Shown: positions 7,046-15,419, counted from the stretch's first letter. The stretch: DNA of 42,610 bases from Verrucomicrobiales bacterium (GCA_029213005.1 JARGPI010000045.1:1-42610), one strand, 5' to 3'. The notes: generated from the letters alone by a model not told the origin. Numbers and translations: made by a program.

Positions 7046-7792
7046 TCAAACAAACGATGACGTCGGTTTTCTTGGGCGACGTTTCTTTGCAGTAGGCAAC
7101 GCATTGTGAAAGGCTCCCAGATATTCTCGACCGGCAGTCTTTTTATTTCTACCGCCCCATTGTTTAAAAAAGAACGGAACATCAACGCGTTCACACTGTT
7201 TGAAAATCTCGTCCACCCAATCCTGGTTCATAGGTCGCGGAGATGCACCGCTTTCTCCCCCTACAATTACCCAGTCTATCCCCCGCAGTTTGAGTTTCCC
7301 AACTGAACCTATCAGCGGTTCGCACGATAAGAATCTAACGGCGGCAGGCACTTGCTTTAATGACTCGATTCGGTCGGTGACTTTTTCGTCTTCCACGCTC
7401 ACTCCCATCCAGATATTTTTACTCCACTTCAATTCCGAAGCGACATCTGCCAATCTGGCAGCTCTCTTTGTCAATACTTGAAAAGTCAGATGAGGACAGT
7501 CGTTCATCACATTGAAAACTTTTTGAATAAAGTCGGTTGGAACGTCTGCATGGAAAAGATCACTCATGGAGTTCACGAAGACCAGCGCTGGTTTTTTCCA
7601 GCCCTTCGGTATTTCGAGAGTTTCAGGATGAATGCGCACTGAAAATCCGTCCTGGTATTTCTTGACTCCCATCGCTTTGAGGCGCCGGGTCATTGTTTCC
7701 GCGTAGCAATACTTGCATCCCGCAGAAATTTTGTCGCATCCAGTGGTAGGATTCCATGTGAGTTCTGTCCACTCTATCGAACTTGTTGCCAT
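7046..7792 (-). CDS. DUF5131 (phage Gp37/Gp68-like) three-cysteine protein
   Basis: A 248-residue protein of the DUF5131 family, annotated elsewhere as phage Gp37/Gp68 family. The N-terminus holds the three-cysteine motif C19-x6-C26-x2-C29 (TTGCDKISAGCKYCYAE), which resembles an iron-sulfur ligand set like that of radical SAM enzymes. The body has the expected blocks: VFVNSMSDLFHADVP, LTFQVLTKRAARL, IWMGVSVEDE, RFLSCEPLIG, WVIVGGESG and FFFKQWGG. The reaction is not known to me. It follows the TcmP gene by three bases, so the two are co-transcribed, matching the known pairing of TcmP with three-Cys-motif proteins. The last 20 residues are basic and differ from the usual family ending. Confidence 0.88.
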   Translation of the reverse strand: MATSSIEWTELTWNPTTGCDKISAGCKYCYAETMTRRLKAMGVKKYQDGFSVRIHPETLEIPKGWKKPALVFVNSMSDLFHADVPTDFIQKVFNVMNDCPHLTFQVLTKRAARLADVASELKWSKNIWMGVSVEDEKVTDRIESLKQVPAAVRFLSCEPLIGSVGKLKLRGIDWVIVGGESGASPRPMNQDWVDEIFKQCERVDVPFFFKQWGGRNKKTAGREYLGAFHNALPTAKKRRPRKPTSSFV

Positions 7793-7795
7793 AAT

Positions 7796-8911
7796 CTACG
7801 CTATCTTAATCAAGACCCGGGCGGGCCGCTTCTTAAAATTTTCGTAATTTATATAAAAACTCCCTTTTCTTGCCTTTTTGCCATCAGAAAGGGTCACTTC
7901 GATTTTGCCTTGGTTCTGGAGTGATTTTAAAACTTCGACACAATGAGTCGGGCGAAAACCAGATCGAAGAGTGAGTTCATACGCTTCTCCATTTGAAAGG
8001 GGGTATTCGTTGAGAGATTCAATCAAAATGTTCTGCAAAGGATTGATTTGGGGAGTGTGAAAAAGGTCAAGAGTATCTCCGTACTGCTCAAAGTGCCAGC
8101 CTCGGCCTGTGGATTCATTAAGTTTCCATTTGGTATCCAACATTTTTTCGAATCCTCGGATATGCGATGTAAAGAAAAACAAACAAAACACAGTAGACGG
8201 ATCTTTTTGAATCGTAAATATATCAACGAAGTAATTTTTGCCCACGTATTCACTAAATAAGTATCGGACGTGATTCACGTAGCCCCAGATATCGAGATTC
8301 TCAGGCCATTTTTTACCCTGCCCTAATTCCGCCGTGAAATCTGAAAGCGCTTTGGGAGTGCCACTCTGGGTAAAGCGAAAAAGAAACTGGGTTGGTTGAA
8401 ATAACAGAACTTCTGACTTACCGCCTTTCAGTAACCTACTAATATCCTGAGGTTTAACAGCTTTATAACCGTAAGGGTCAATGAAAATAAAAGACTTTTC
8501 ATCTCCTAAAGAGTCTACTTTTGATACTACGTTGGGGAGAATGTTTTCGTATTTGTCACAGGTGGGTGAGATTGCAATTCCGGAATCCTCTCCGATACCG
8601 TTACCTTCAAGCGCTTCGAGAGTCGAGTCTACCTTTGCTTGATTCCGGTCATTAAAATACAAGTAAAGATCCGGACAGCTTTCCGCATTCGATCTCGCCT
8701 GCTTCAATCTCATGAACTGGCGTGCGATAGTTACCGAGCTCCCTGCTTTCCCGTTAGGATAAATACCCTCGCCAGCAAACAGATCGAAAGCATGGATAGC
8801 CTTAGTGAAGTTGTCATTCGCTATTACAGCCAAAAAGGCTTCAAGGTACTTTTCCAAAAGTGATACCTTCGCCTCCGAATGAGGCAGCATGTCTTTTTGC
8901 GACTTTTTCAT
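7796..8911 (-). CDS. tcmP: Three-Cys-motif partner protein, TcmP family
   Basis: A 371-residue protein from the ATG at 8911, chosen because the family similarity begins at KVSLLEKYLEAFL. An upstream extension to 9043 is Cys/Phe/Tyr-rich and unlikely. It has a methyltransferase-like region: FDLFAGEGIYPNG at 43-54 resembles SAM motif I, LYLYFNDRN at about 83-90 an acidic loop, and FIFIDPYGYK at 141-150 (DPYG) a motif IV-like segment. The C-terminal 60 residues (SLNEYPLSNGEAYELTLRSG) look like a winged helix. The family is named for co-occurrence with three-cysteine proteins such as the DUF5131 protein encoded three bases downstream. A nucleic-acid-directed modification role is an inference. Confidence 0.85.
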   Translation of the reverse strand: MKKSQKDMLPHSEAKVSLLEKYLEAFLAVIANDNFTKAIHAFDLFAGEGIYPNGKAGSSVTIARQFMRLKQARSNAESCPDLYLYFNDRNQAKVDSTLEALEGNGIGEDSGIAISPTCDKYENILPNVVSKVDSLGDEKSFIFIDPYGYKAVKPQDISRLLKGGKSEVLLFQPTQFLFRFTQSGTPKALSDFTAELGQGKKWPENLDIWGYVNHVRYLFSEYVGKNYFVDIFTIQKDPSTVFCLFFFTSHIRGFEKMLDTKWKLNESTGRGWHFEQYGDTLDLFHTPQINPLQNILIESLNEYPLSNGEAYELTLRSGFRPTHCVEVLKSLQNQGKIEVTLSDGKKARKGSFYINYENFKKRPARVLIKIA

Positions 8912-9114
8912 GTGTTCTGAACCATGGTAGTGAAAACACTCAAAATAACAACTGATAATTTGAACATTGCGCAAAAATGGATAAAAACAGCCATTCTCGA
9001 TCGCTTGTTCAAATTGATTGTTATTTCCGTAAGTGCATATCAAGCTTCAGCTATCAAGCCAACCTTCCGTTTACGGACCGGCAATGAAACGCGATTGCGA
9101 GGGTAAACGAGTGA

Positions 9115-9900
9115 TCACAGCAGTTTCATGGCGCTGGAGACACTGGCATCGTCATGCACCACGGCATGCAGCGCCCGGGCGATCGCACAGGGATCCGGGT
9201 GTTGCCAGACGTTGCGACCGACGGCAATGCCGGAGGCCCCGGCGTCGATACCTGTTTTCACCATCGTAAGCAGAGCTTCGTCATCGCCCATCGCTGCGCC
9301 GCCGAGGAGGATGACCGGGACGATCGCCGCATCGACGATTGCCTTGAAGTCGTCGCCGCCTGCTCCGGTTGGGAAGGCTGTCTTTACTACATCGGCTCCC
9401 AGCTCGGCAGCGGCGCGAACGGCGAAGCTGATGTTTTCGACCGTGTAGTCGTCCACTTTGCCGAGTCCGAATGGTAGTGACTCGATGATCGCAGGTATAT
9501 CCGCATGGAGGCTTTCGCTGATCAGCTCCGCCGCTTCGCGAAAGCTCTCCGCCTCGTTGGGGTGATGCGGATAGAGCATATTCATCATCGCGTGAGCGCC
9601 TGCCGCTTCGGCTTCATCGGCACCGTAAATCCGATAAGCCCCGAGGTCGTCATTGGTACCGTATGGCGGCTTGTAGACGTCGGTGCGGAGACAGATTCCC
9701 TTGCCGGCGAATTCGTCTTTTGCGGCAATGGCGACGCCTAGATTGACGACAAATCCATCTACCGAATCGCTGATCGAGCCGATCAGTTCGGCAGGCCGAT
9801 CGAGGCCGGGCACGGGAATGGCAGTGCCGTGGTCGATCGGCAGGATCACTGTCCGGGAATCGTCGGCAAACAGGGCGTTTAGATTTTCTTTTCGAGTCAT
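9115..9900 (-). CDS. DhnA/FbaB-type class I aldolase
   Basis: A 261-residue (beta/alpha)8 aldolase of the DhnA/DeoC/FbaB group, which includes LsrF, ADH synthase and archaeal-type fructose-bisphosphate aldolases. Visible marks are LPIDHGTAIP at about 20-29, the Schiff-base lysine K173 in GADVVKTAFPTG, VILLGGAAM at about 196-204 and GIAVGRNVWQHPDP (phosphate-binding loop) near 224-237. The start lies 10 bases after the xylA stop, so it is the second gene of that operon. Family members cleave phosphorylated ketoses, and position suggests action on a xylulose-derived or related sugar phosphate, but no kinase gene is adjacent. The exact substrate cannot be told from sequence. Confidence 0.85.
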   Translation of the reverse strand: MTRKENLNALFADDSRTVILPIDHGTAIPVPGLDRPAELIGSISDSVDGFVVNLGVAIAAKDEFAGKGICLRTDVYKPPYGTNDDLGAYRIYGADEAEAAGAHAMMNMLYPHHPNEAESFREAAELISESLHADIPAIIESLPFGLGKVDDYTVENISFAVRAAAELGADVVKTAFPTGAGGDDFKAIVDAAIVPVILLGGAAMGDDEALLTMVKTGIDAGASGIAVGRNVWQHPDPCAIARALHAVVHDDASVSSAMKLL

Positions 9901-9910
9901 GATCTCAGGT

Positions 9911-11215
9911 TTAGAGAAATTCGTTGATCAGGTTTTCGAGCATTTCCTGGCGTCCGCTGGACGGAAGAGGCTCGCCGTTGGTCGCAGCGAAGGCGGCAAG
10001 GTCTTCGAAACTGCAATCGCCGGACTCGATCTTTGCGCCGATGTCTTTGTCGAAGCTGCTGTAGCGCTCATCGACGAACTTTGCGAGGCGGCCATCTTCC
10101 CGGATTGCGTGGGCAATTTTCAATCCGCGAGCGAAGGCGTCCATACCGCCGATGTGAGCATACATGAGATCGATCGGGTCGTGTGATTCGCGACGACGTT
10201 TCGCATCGAAATTCAGGCCGCCGGTGGTAAGCCCGCCCATCTCGAGAACGACCAGCATCACCTGGGTAGCTAAATGGATATCGGTAGGGAATTGGTCGGT
10301 GTCCCAGCCGATCAGAGTATCGCCGCGGTTCGCATCGATACTTCCGAGCATACCGGCATTGGCACTTACGGTCAGCTCGTGCTCCATGGTGTGGCCGGCA
10401 AGGGTTGCGTGGTTGGTTTCGATATTCAATTTAAAATGATCCATCAGGCCGTATTCACGCAGGAAATTCAGGCAGGCAGCAGCATCGCTGTCGTATTGGT
10501 GGGTGGAGGGTTCGCGCGGTTTCGGCTCGATATAGAAAGGGCCGTCAAAACCGATCTTTTTCGCGTGATCCACCGCCATATGGAAAAACGCGGCGAGGTG
10601 GTCGAGTTCCCGTTTCATATTGGTATTCAGTAGCGTTGAGTAACCTTCGCGACCGCCCCAGAATGTGTAGCCGAGACCATCGAGTTCTTTGGTTGCCTCG
10701 AGCGCTTTCTTTACTTGAGCGGCGGCATAAGCATATACCGACGCGTCCGGAGAAGTGGCGGCACCCTGTGCGTAGCGCGGATGGGAAAAGAGGCAGGCTG
10801 TGCCCCAGAGAAGTTGCACACCGGTTTCGTTCTGTTTCTGTTTCAGCTTTGCCACTACTGCATCGAGAGCGTCGTTGGAGGCCTGCAGATCGTTCAGTTC
10901 GGGAGCGATGTCGCGGTCGTGCCAGCAGTAGAATTCGATGCCGGTTTTATCGAGAAATTCAAAGAACACATCAACCCGCTTCAGGGCGTTTTCGACGGAA
11001 TCGGAACCATCATCCCAGGGCATGTGAGCCGTCCCTGCTCCGAAGGGGTCGGATAGATCGTTGCGCATCACGTGCCAGTAAGCCCCGGCGAAGCGAAGGT
11101 GGTCTTTCATCGATTTGCCACCGATCAGCTCGTCAGCATTGTAGTGTTTGAAAGCGAGCGGGTTTTTGGAGTTCGCGCCTTCGTATTGGATTTTATCACA
11201 GTCGAAATATTGCAT
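9911..11215 (-). CDS. xylA: Xylose isomerase
   Basis: A 434-residue xylose isomerase of the long (class II, E. coli-like) type, converting D-xylose to D-xylulose in the cytoplasm with two divalent metals. Key residues are present: H99 and D102 in CWHDRDIAPE, the metal-binding FYIEPKPREP, NIETNHATLAGH, SIDANRGDTLIGWDTDQFPTD, and LNFDAKRRR. The length matches the family. It is the first gene of an operon with an aldolase 10 bases downstream. No xylulokinase, XylR or transporter is in the window. The upstream region has a repeat (11240-11338) found again near the left end of the window, which may carry the promoter or operator. Confidence 0.97.
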   Translation of the reverse strand: MQYFDCDKIQYEGANSKNPLAFKHYNADELIGGKSMKDHLRFAGAYWHVMRNDLSDPFGAGTAHMPWDDGSDSVENALKRVDVFFEFLDKTGIEFYCWHDRDIAPELNDLQASNDALDAVVAKLKQKQNETGVQLLWGTACLFSHPRYAQGAATSPDASVYAYAAAQVKKALEATKELDGLGYTFWGGREGYSTLLNTNMKRELDHLAAFFHMAVDHAKKIGFDGPFYIEPKPREPSTHQYDSDAAACLNFLREYGLMDHFKLNIETNHATLAGHTMEHELTVSANAGMLGSIDANRGDTLIGWDTDQFPTDIHLATQVMLVVLEMGGLTTGGLNFDAKRRRESHDPIDLMYAHIGGMDAFARGLKIAHAIREDGRLAKFVDERYSSFDKDIGAKIESGDCSFEDLAAFAATNGEPLPSSGRQEMLENLINEFL

Positions 11216-11239
11216 CAGAATAGAGAGTTATCGTTTCAG

Positions 11240-11338
11240 TTCGTCGTTAGCCACTTTATGACTTCGCTCTGATCATACCGGAATTCAGAAAAGGAGAAAC
11301 CGCATATTGCGTCTTCATTCTGTTGATTTGCGTCAAAG
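11240..11338. repeat. Dispersed repeat, copy B, upstream of xylA
   Basis: An imperfect copy of 415-506, 25 to 123 bases upstream of the xylA ATG. Shared words include TGATCATAC-GGAATTC and GGAGAAACCGCA-ATTGCG. Its position makes a promoter or operator role plausible for this copy. Copy A has no intact gene placed in the same way. Confidence 0.55.
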
Positions 11339-11405
11339 TTTTCAACACCCCTCTTTTTACCGGGTGGGACGACATTGCCCGGTGCCCTGCGTCAAAGACC
11401 AACAA

Positions 11406-11434
11406 TTGACTTAACAGACCGATCAGTCTATTCT
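11406..11434 (+). promoter_or_regulatory. Promoter with TetR-type operator for the NemR-like gene
   Basis: TTGACT (11406-11411), a 17-base spacer and TATTCT (11429-11434) form a sigma-70-like promoter. The spacer contains the palindrome AGACCGATCAGTCT (11416-11429), so a bound repressor would block polymerase. Transcription would begin near 11441, giving a nearly leaderless mRNA for the ATG at 11444. The operator core ACCGA-N2-RGTCTA recurs at 12083-12095. As I recall, the E. coli NemR box is a palindrome of the same type (AGACC and GGTCT arms). Confidence 0.68.
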
Positions 11435-11443
11435 TACCCTTCA

Positions 11444-12037
11444 ATGAACGAACCGGACACAAAGCAGCGCATTCTCGATGCGGCAGTGGAGATGATGTTG
11501 GAACAGAGTTTTCACTCAGTCGGATTGAATCAGATCCTGTCGTCCGTGAAAGTGCCGAAAGGTTCCTTCTATCATTACTTTCCGTCGAAAGAGCAATTCG
11601 GGGTCGAGTTGCTGCGCCATTACGCAGACACTTCGAACGACTATCGTCGCAAGATGCTACTGAATAACGAGGTGGAGGAAAACCCGGTGCAACGCTTACT
11701 CACTTTTTTCACATCAGCCGTGGGCAGGTTTCAGGAATCAGGCGGCAAATGCCCATGTTTACTGCAGAAACTGGCGACCGAGGTCGCGAATTTCAGCGAT
11801 TCGATGAGGGAGGAGCTGGCAACCGCTTTCGCGGACGCCATCATTATCTTCAGGCAGACTCTGGACGAGGCCGTAACTAAAGAATTTCTTCCCCAAGGTT
11901 TCGATACCGCATCCGAAGCTGAATTTATAATGGATCATTGGGCCGGGGCTCAGCAGCGGGCATTGATCTCCCGCGATGCCAAACCTCTCCGGGATACGGT
12001 GGAAATGTTTCGTGAACGCCTCCTCGCCTTATCCTGA
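11444..12037 (+). CDS. TetR-family repressor, NemR-like
   Basis: A 197-residue TetR-type repressor. The N-terminal helix-turn-helix spans about 7-52 (TKQRILDAAVEMML, then ILSSVKVPKGSFYHYFPSKE). The ligand domain contains CPCLLQKLATEVANFSDSM, which aligns with the stretch around the redox-active Cys106 of E. coli NemR (GCLTVKLSAEV). C105 sits at that place and C103 is two residues before. NemR derepresses on reactive chlorine, methylglyoxal or quinones, so electrophile sensing is a fair inference here. The ATG at 11444 was chosen because it follows the promoter and operator. A longer reading to 11375 would run through the promoter. It likely represses itself and the operon at 12192. Confidence 0.85.
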   Translation: MNEPDTKQRILDAAVEMMLEQSFHSVGLNQILSSVKVPKGSFYHYFPSKEQFGVELLRHYADTSNDYRRKMLLNNEVEENPVQRLLTFFTSAVGRFQESGGKCPCLLQKLATEVANFSDSMREELATAFADAIIIFRQTLDEAVTKEFLPQGFDTASEAEFIMDHWAGAQQRALISRDAKPLRDTVEMFRERLLALS

Positions 12038-12070
12038 ATAAACCCTTTCACCAAAGAAAGAACGTAAGTT

Positions 12071-12099
12071 TTTACACACTTAACCGACTGGTCTATTTT
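12071..12099 (+). promoter_or_regulatory. Promoter with a second NemR-like operator
   Basis: TTTACA (12071-12076), a 17-base spacer and TATTTT (12094-12099) mirror the promoter of the regulator gene. The spacer end carries ACCGACTGGTCTA, matching the operator in front of the regulator at the same offset. It should drive the HAD/DoxX operon with an untranslated leader of about 86 bases. Confidence 0.6.
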
Positions 12100-12191
12100 C
12101 ACCGAATCGCCTGCGACTACTTTTGCAGTCTGATTCGGGAAGTTATTGGGATTCTCACGGGAACCGACTCAGCTTCGTAACCTAAAAGCCC

Positions 12192-12869
12192 ATGAACCGG
12201 AAACCGCCAAAGACCATCATTTTCGACGTAAACGAAACTTTACTGAGTCTCGCACCGCTAAAGGCTTCGGTCGGCGCTGCACTGGGCGGACGGGAGGAAT
12301 TATTGCCTCTGTGGTTTTCGACCATGCTTCACTACTCACTCGTGGAGACTGTGAGCGGGAGTTATCACAGTTTTGGAGAGATTGGCACAGCGGCTCTCAT
12401 GATGGTAGCGGAGACGCAGGGCATTGACTTGGATGAACAAGAGGCGGAACGGGCAGTTATCCCACCACTGCAATCACTACCACCCCACCCCGATGTCATT
12501 CCGGGTTTAGAAACGCTGGCGGGGCACGGTTTTCAGATCGCCAGCTTAACCAACTCTTCCGCCCGGGCGGCCGAAGCGCAGCTGCAAAATGCCGGACTGA
12601 CGCATTTGATCAAAAAGAGGTTCAGTGTTGAGCCGGTCGGAAAATTCAAGCCCCACCCCGATACCTATCAAATGGTCCTCGATGACCTCGGGGTATACCC
12701 GGAAGACACCCTGATGGTAGCGGCCCACGCCTGGGACCTCGCCGGAGCAAAAAGCGTTGGTCTCCAAACCGCCTTTATAAAGCGCCCCGGAACGGCTCTG
12801 TACCCGAATGCCCCGACCCCGGACTACCTGGCCGATGACCTAAACGGGCTCGCCAAACTTTTGGTCTAA
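12192..12869 (+). CDS. Haloacid dehalogenase type II-like HAD hydrolase
   Basis: A 225-residue HAD-superfamily protein of the L-2-haloacid dehalogenase branch. Motif I is IIFDVNETLL with nucleophile D12 (asparagine-glutamate after it, as in dehalogenases and unlike the DxD of phosphatases). Motif II is SLTNSS (119-123), the lysine is in GKFKPHPDTY (151-159) and motif IV is AAHAWDLAGA with D182. The reaction would be hydrolytic removal of a halogen or a related leaving group from a small acid. The gene lies behind a promoter carrying the NemR-like operator and is followed by a DoxX-family gene, so it may act in detoxifying reactive or halogenated compounds. The physiological substrate is unknown. 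Confidence 0.85.
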   Translation: MNRKPPKTIIFDVNETLLSLAPLKASVGAALGGREELLPLWFSTMLHYSLVETVSGSYHSFGEIGTAALMMVAETQGIDLDEQEAERAVIPPLQSLPPHPDVIPGLETLAGHGFQIASLTNSSARAAEAQLQNAGLTHLIKKRFSVEPVGKFKPHPDTYQMVLDDLGVYPEDTLMVAAHAWDLAGAKSVGLQTAFIKRPGTALYPNAPTPDYLADDLNGLAKLLV

Positions 12870-12945
12870 AACCAGGGCCACCGATCCAACTACAGAAAAA
12901 AAACCGAACCCACACCAATCGTCCGAAACCCATACCAAACCTGAT

Positions 12946-13395
12946 ATGACAAATGAAATAAATACCGAATCAAAAATGAGCAGGCAACTCGCCTGGTGTC
13001 TACTGATGCTGAGGCTGGGGATCGCCAGTGTTTTTGTGATGTGGACGGTCGATAAATTTGTGAATCCCAAACATGCCGCAGCGGTGTTTGAGAAATTCTA
13101 CAAAATCGCAGACCTGAGTACTGAACTTTCCTACGGCATAGGGGCGATACAATCCCTCCTTTTGATATGCTTTATCATCGGTCTGTTCCGGACCTTCAGT
13201 TACGGCGTGATCCTTGTTCTCCACGCGATCTCGACCTTCAGTTCCTACAAAAACTACCTCGACCCCTGGACCTACCCCAACCTGCTTTTCTTCGCCGCGA
13301 TCCCGATGCTTGCAGCCTGCGTTACCCTGTGGTGGATGAGAAAGTATGATCTATTCTCCGTCGACGCAGCCCGGGCCGGAGCGAAAACGAGTTAA
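12946..13395 (+). CDS. DoxX-family membrane protein
   Basis: A 149-residue inner membrane protein with four hydrophobic segments: about 16-34 (CLLMLRLGIASVFVMW), 62-82 (GIGAIQSLLLICFIIGLF), 84-98 and 106-127 (LLFFAAIPMLAACVTLW). The first segment with LRLGIASVFVMWTVDKFVNP and the conserved basic and aromatic positions fit the DoxX/DoxD-like fold. Members include quinone- or redox-linked proteins of stress responses, but biochemical roles are mostly unclear. It follows the HAD gene by 76 bases on the same strand, presumably in the same NemR-like-controlled unit. Confidence 0.75.
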   Translation: MTNEINTESKMSRQLAWCLLMLRLGIASVFVMWTVDKFVNPKHAAAVFEKFYKIADLSTELSYGIGAIQSLLLICFIIGLFRTFSYGVILVLHAISTFSSYKNYLDPWTYPNLLFFAAIPMLAACVTLWWMRKYDLFSVDAARAGAKTS

Positions 13396-13439
13396 CTCAC
13401 GATTACCGCCTTCCAGGACGCGGGCGTGATAAAATCTGA

Positions 13440-14684
13440 TCACTCCTCCTCACCTGTCATTTGCCACTTGGGAAATGGGTCGGGAAATTGCCCGGCCCAG
13501 TCGGCTTCAGGGATCGCCTGTTCCTCCGGGGTTAGCAGGGCTTGATCGAGCATCGCAGTCAATCCTTCGACATCCATTCCTGAGCCAATCAGTACGATCT
13601 CCTGACGGCAGTCGCCATGGGGTTCCTCCCAAGCGGCTTCGATTTCGGCGCGTGTTTCCGGCTCCGTCGGCCAATACTCCCGGGGGACTCCAGCCCAGAA
13701 CATGCCCATTCCCTGGTTCTGGCACATTGCTCCGGCCTGCGACCAATATCCGGCCATCTTCGTGCGGGTCGCCAACCAGAAAAGGCCTTTTGACCGGATT
13801 ACCCCCGGCCACTCCCGCTGAAAAAGCTGATAGATCCGTTCGGGGTGAAAGGGAATTCGACTCCGATAGACAAAATTGGAAATCCCATACTCTTCGGTTT
13901 CCGGAGTGTGTTCGATCAGCGAGTCAAGCCAACCGGGTGTCTGACTTGCCTCGGCCATCCGATACAAACCGGTCCCGACCACTGCACCGAGATCAACTTG
14001 GGAGCGAACGGTTTCGTGTATCACCGCTTGGGGATTCAGGGAACGGATCATCCCGAGGATTCTCTGCCGTTGTGAATCGTCGACGAGATCCGTTTTGTCA
14101 ATCAATATAACGTTGGCAAATTCTATCTGATCAACCAGTAGATCAACGATTGAGCGTTCATCCCCTGCCCCGACTGATTCACCCCGATCCTCCAGTGATT
14201 CGATACTATCAAAATCACGCAAAAAGTTGAGTGCATCCACTACCGTCACCATGGTATCGATCTCTGCCAGATCACCGAGAGACTGACCATCCTCGTCTCG
14301 AAAGGTAAAGGTTTCCGCTACCGGCATGGGTTCGCTGACCCCGGTGGACTCAATCACGAGGTGATCAAAGCGACCTTCCCGGGCGAGTTTGCCGACTTCG
14401 AGCAGTAGATCCTCGCGCAGGGTGCAACAGATGCAGCCATTGCTTAATTCGACCATCTTTTCTTCAGCATGGGAAAGCGAGGCATCGCCGGAACGGACCA
14501 GTTTTGCATCGATATTCACCTCGCTCATATCATTGACGATTACCGCTACTTTTTTGCCTTCGCGGTTTCGGAGAATGTGCTCAAGAAGAGTGGTCTTTCC
14601 GGCACCGAGAAATCCCGATAGAACGGTGACCGGCAACCGGGAGAGCGAATGCCTGCTAATAGAAGAATTGGAAACAGTAGTCAT
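13440..14684 (-). CDS. CobW/COG0523-family GTPase (metal chaperone)
   Basis: A 414-residue G3E GTPase from the ATG at 14684; a longer reading to 14732 is possible but overlaps the upstream gene. The Walker A motif is GFLGAGKTT (24-32). The metal site is GCICC (83-87, with C84, C86 and C87). ESTGVSEP and a VILIDKTDLV guanine-specificity motif (NKxD-like, here DKTD) follow. The C-terminal CobW_C domain spans roughly 270-390, with QNQGMGMFWAGVP. Relatives such as YeiR, ZigA and ZNG1 deliver zinc to client proteins under zinc limitation. The gene is the second of an operon whose upstream region carries two tandem palindromes like Fur-superfamily boxes, which fits metal control. Confidence 0.87.
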   Translation of the reverse strand: MTTVSNSSISRHSLSRLPVTVLSGFLGAGKTTLLEHILRNREGKKVAVIVNDMSEVNIDAKLVRSGDASLSHAEEKMVELSNGCICCTLREDLLLEVGKLAREGRFDHLVIESTGVSEPMPVAETFTFRDEDGQSLGDLAEIDTMVTVVDALNFLRDFDSIESLEDRGESVGAGDERSIVDLLVDQIEFANVILIDKTDLVDDSQRQRILGMIRSLNPQAVIHETVRSQVDLGAVVGTGLYRMAEASQTPGWLDSLIEHTPETEEYGISNFVYRSRIPFHPERIYQLFQREWPGVIRSKGLFWLATRTKMAGYWSQAGAMCQNQGMGMFWAGVPREYWPTEPETRAEIEAAWEEPHGDCRQEIVLIGSGMDVEGLTAMLDQALLTPEEQAIPEADWAGQFPDPFPKWQMTGEEE

Positions 14685-14709
14685 GTGTGATACAAATGGA
14701 ATCGCAGCG

Positions 14710-15309
14710 TTAGCCAGCCAGAGACGGCTCATTTTTCATCGTTTTTGCCCGACGCACGTGCTCCGGAGACTCGGCATATTTCAGCAGCCAGCGCTGACCA
14801 AGATGCGGCGGCAGCCACGGTCTGGATTTAGGCAGTTTGCGAAATGCGCGGTAGCAATTGTCTCGATAGCTTGGAGCGGTGATTGTCGAAATCCAGCTTT
14901 CATACTCCAACCACCACTTGAGGAATTTTCGACTCTCCGCGATCAACCGGTCGATTGGTTCATCGTTGAGATTCTCTTCTATATACAATCCCGGAGCAGG
15001 CGGCTCGAATCCACGGTAAAGAAAACAACGTCTTCGGTTTCGGATATAGAGAAATCCGCTGCCTTTTCTGGAATATCGGCCCGCGCAGGCTCCATGTAGT
15101 TCGATAATATCCCCTTCGTATGGCAAACGGTAGCAACTGGTGCCTTCAAGTCCCTCTGATTTCCGACGCTCAAAGCCATATTCGGAGAGCAAATTTCCAT
15201 CGGAGTGAATCACATCGCGCCCCCAGAAGAACAATTGTTGCCCGAGCGCATTATTAAAATCCCGGAGAACGCCTCGACTCTCCGCCGGAGTAACAGAACG
15301 ATTATTCAT
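14710..15309 (-). CDS. Hypothetical protein in the CobW operon
   Basis: A 199-residue protein from the ATG at 15309 (a TTG six codons earlier is possible). No family is recognised and there are no signal peptide or membrane segments. It has many aromatic and charged residues and a Cys/His cluster in TSCYRLPYEGDIIELHGACA. It ends 25 bases before the CobW-type gene, so the two are almost certainly co-transcribed. It could be a partner or client in metal handling, but that rests only on position. Its coding potential is supported by a clean full-length frame and an upstream operator-like element at 15420-15460. Confidence 0.62.
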   Translation of the reverse strand: MNNRSVTPAESRGVLRDFNNALGQQLFFWGRDVIHSDGNLLSEYGFERRKSEGLEGTSCYRLPYEGDIIELHGACAGRYSRKGSGFLYIRNRRRCFLYRGFEPPAPGLYIEENLNDEPIDRLIAESRKFLKWWLEYESWISTITAPSYRDNCYRAFRKLPKSRPWLPPHLGQRWLLKYAESPEHVRRAKTMKNEPSLAG

Positions 15310-15419
15310 CACCCGTTTTATTTGCAAATTGTGCCGCTTCCCGGGCGATCTGCGGTCAAAACAAAGGAAGGCGCAGGGCCTTCAGGTGGAAGCTGACTGG
15401 AGCAAAGATACGTCATAGA

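Noticed and set aside
6883..7194. A 103-codon minus-strand frame overlapping the DUF5131 gene
   Set aside because: Mostly in an alternative frame of the DUF5131 3' end. It was considered as a frameshifted continuation, but it does not extend the family similarity.
10636..11151. A long plus-strand frame opposite xylA
   Set aside because: Xylose isomerase active-site motifs fix the coding strand; the antisense frame is Arg-rich.
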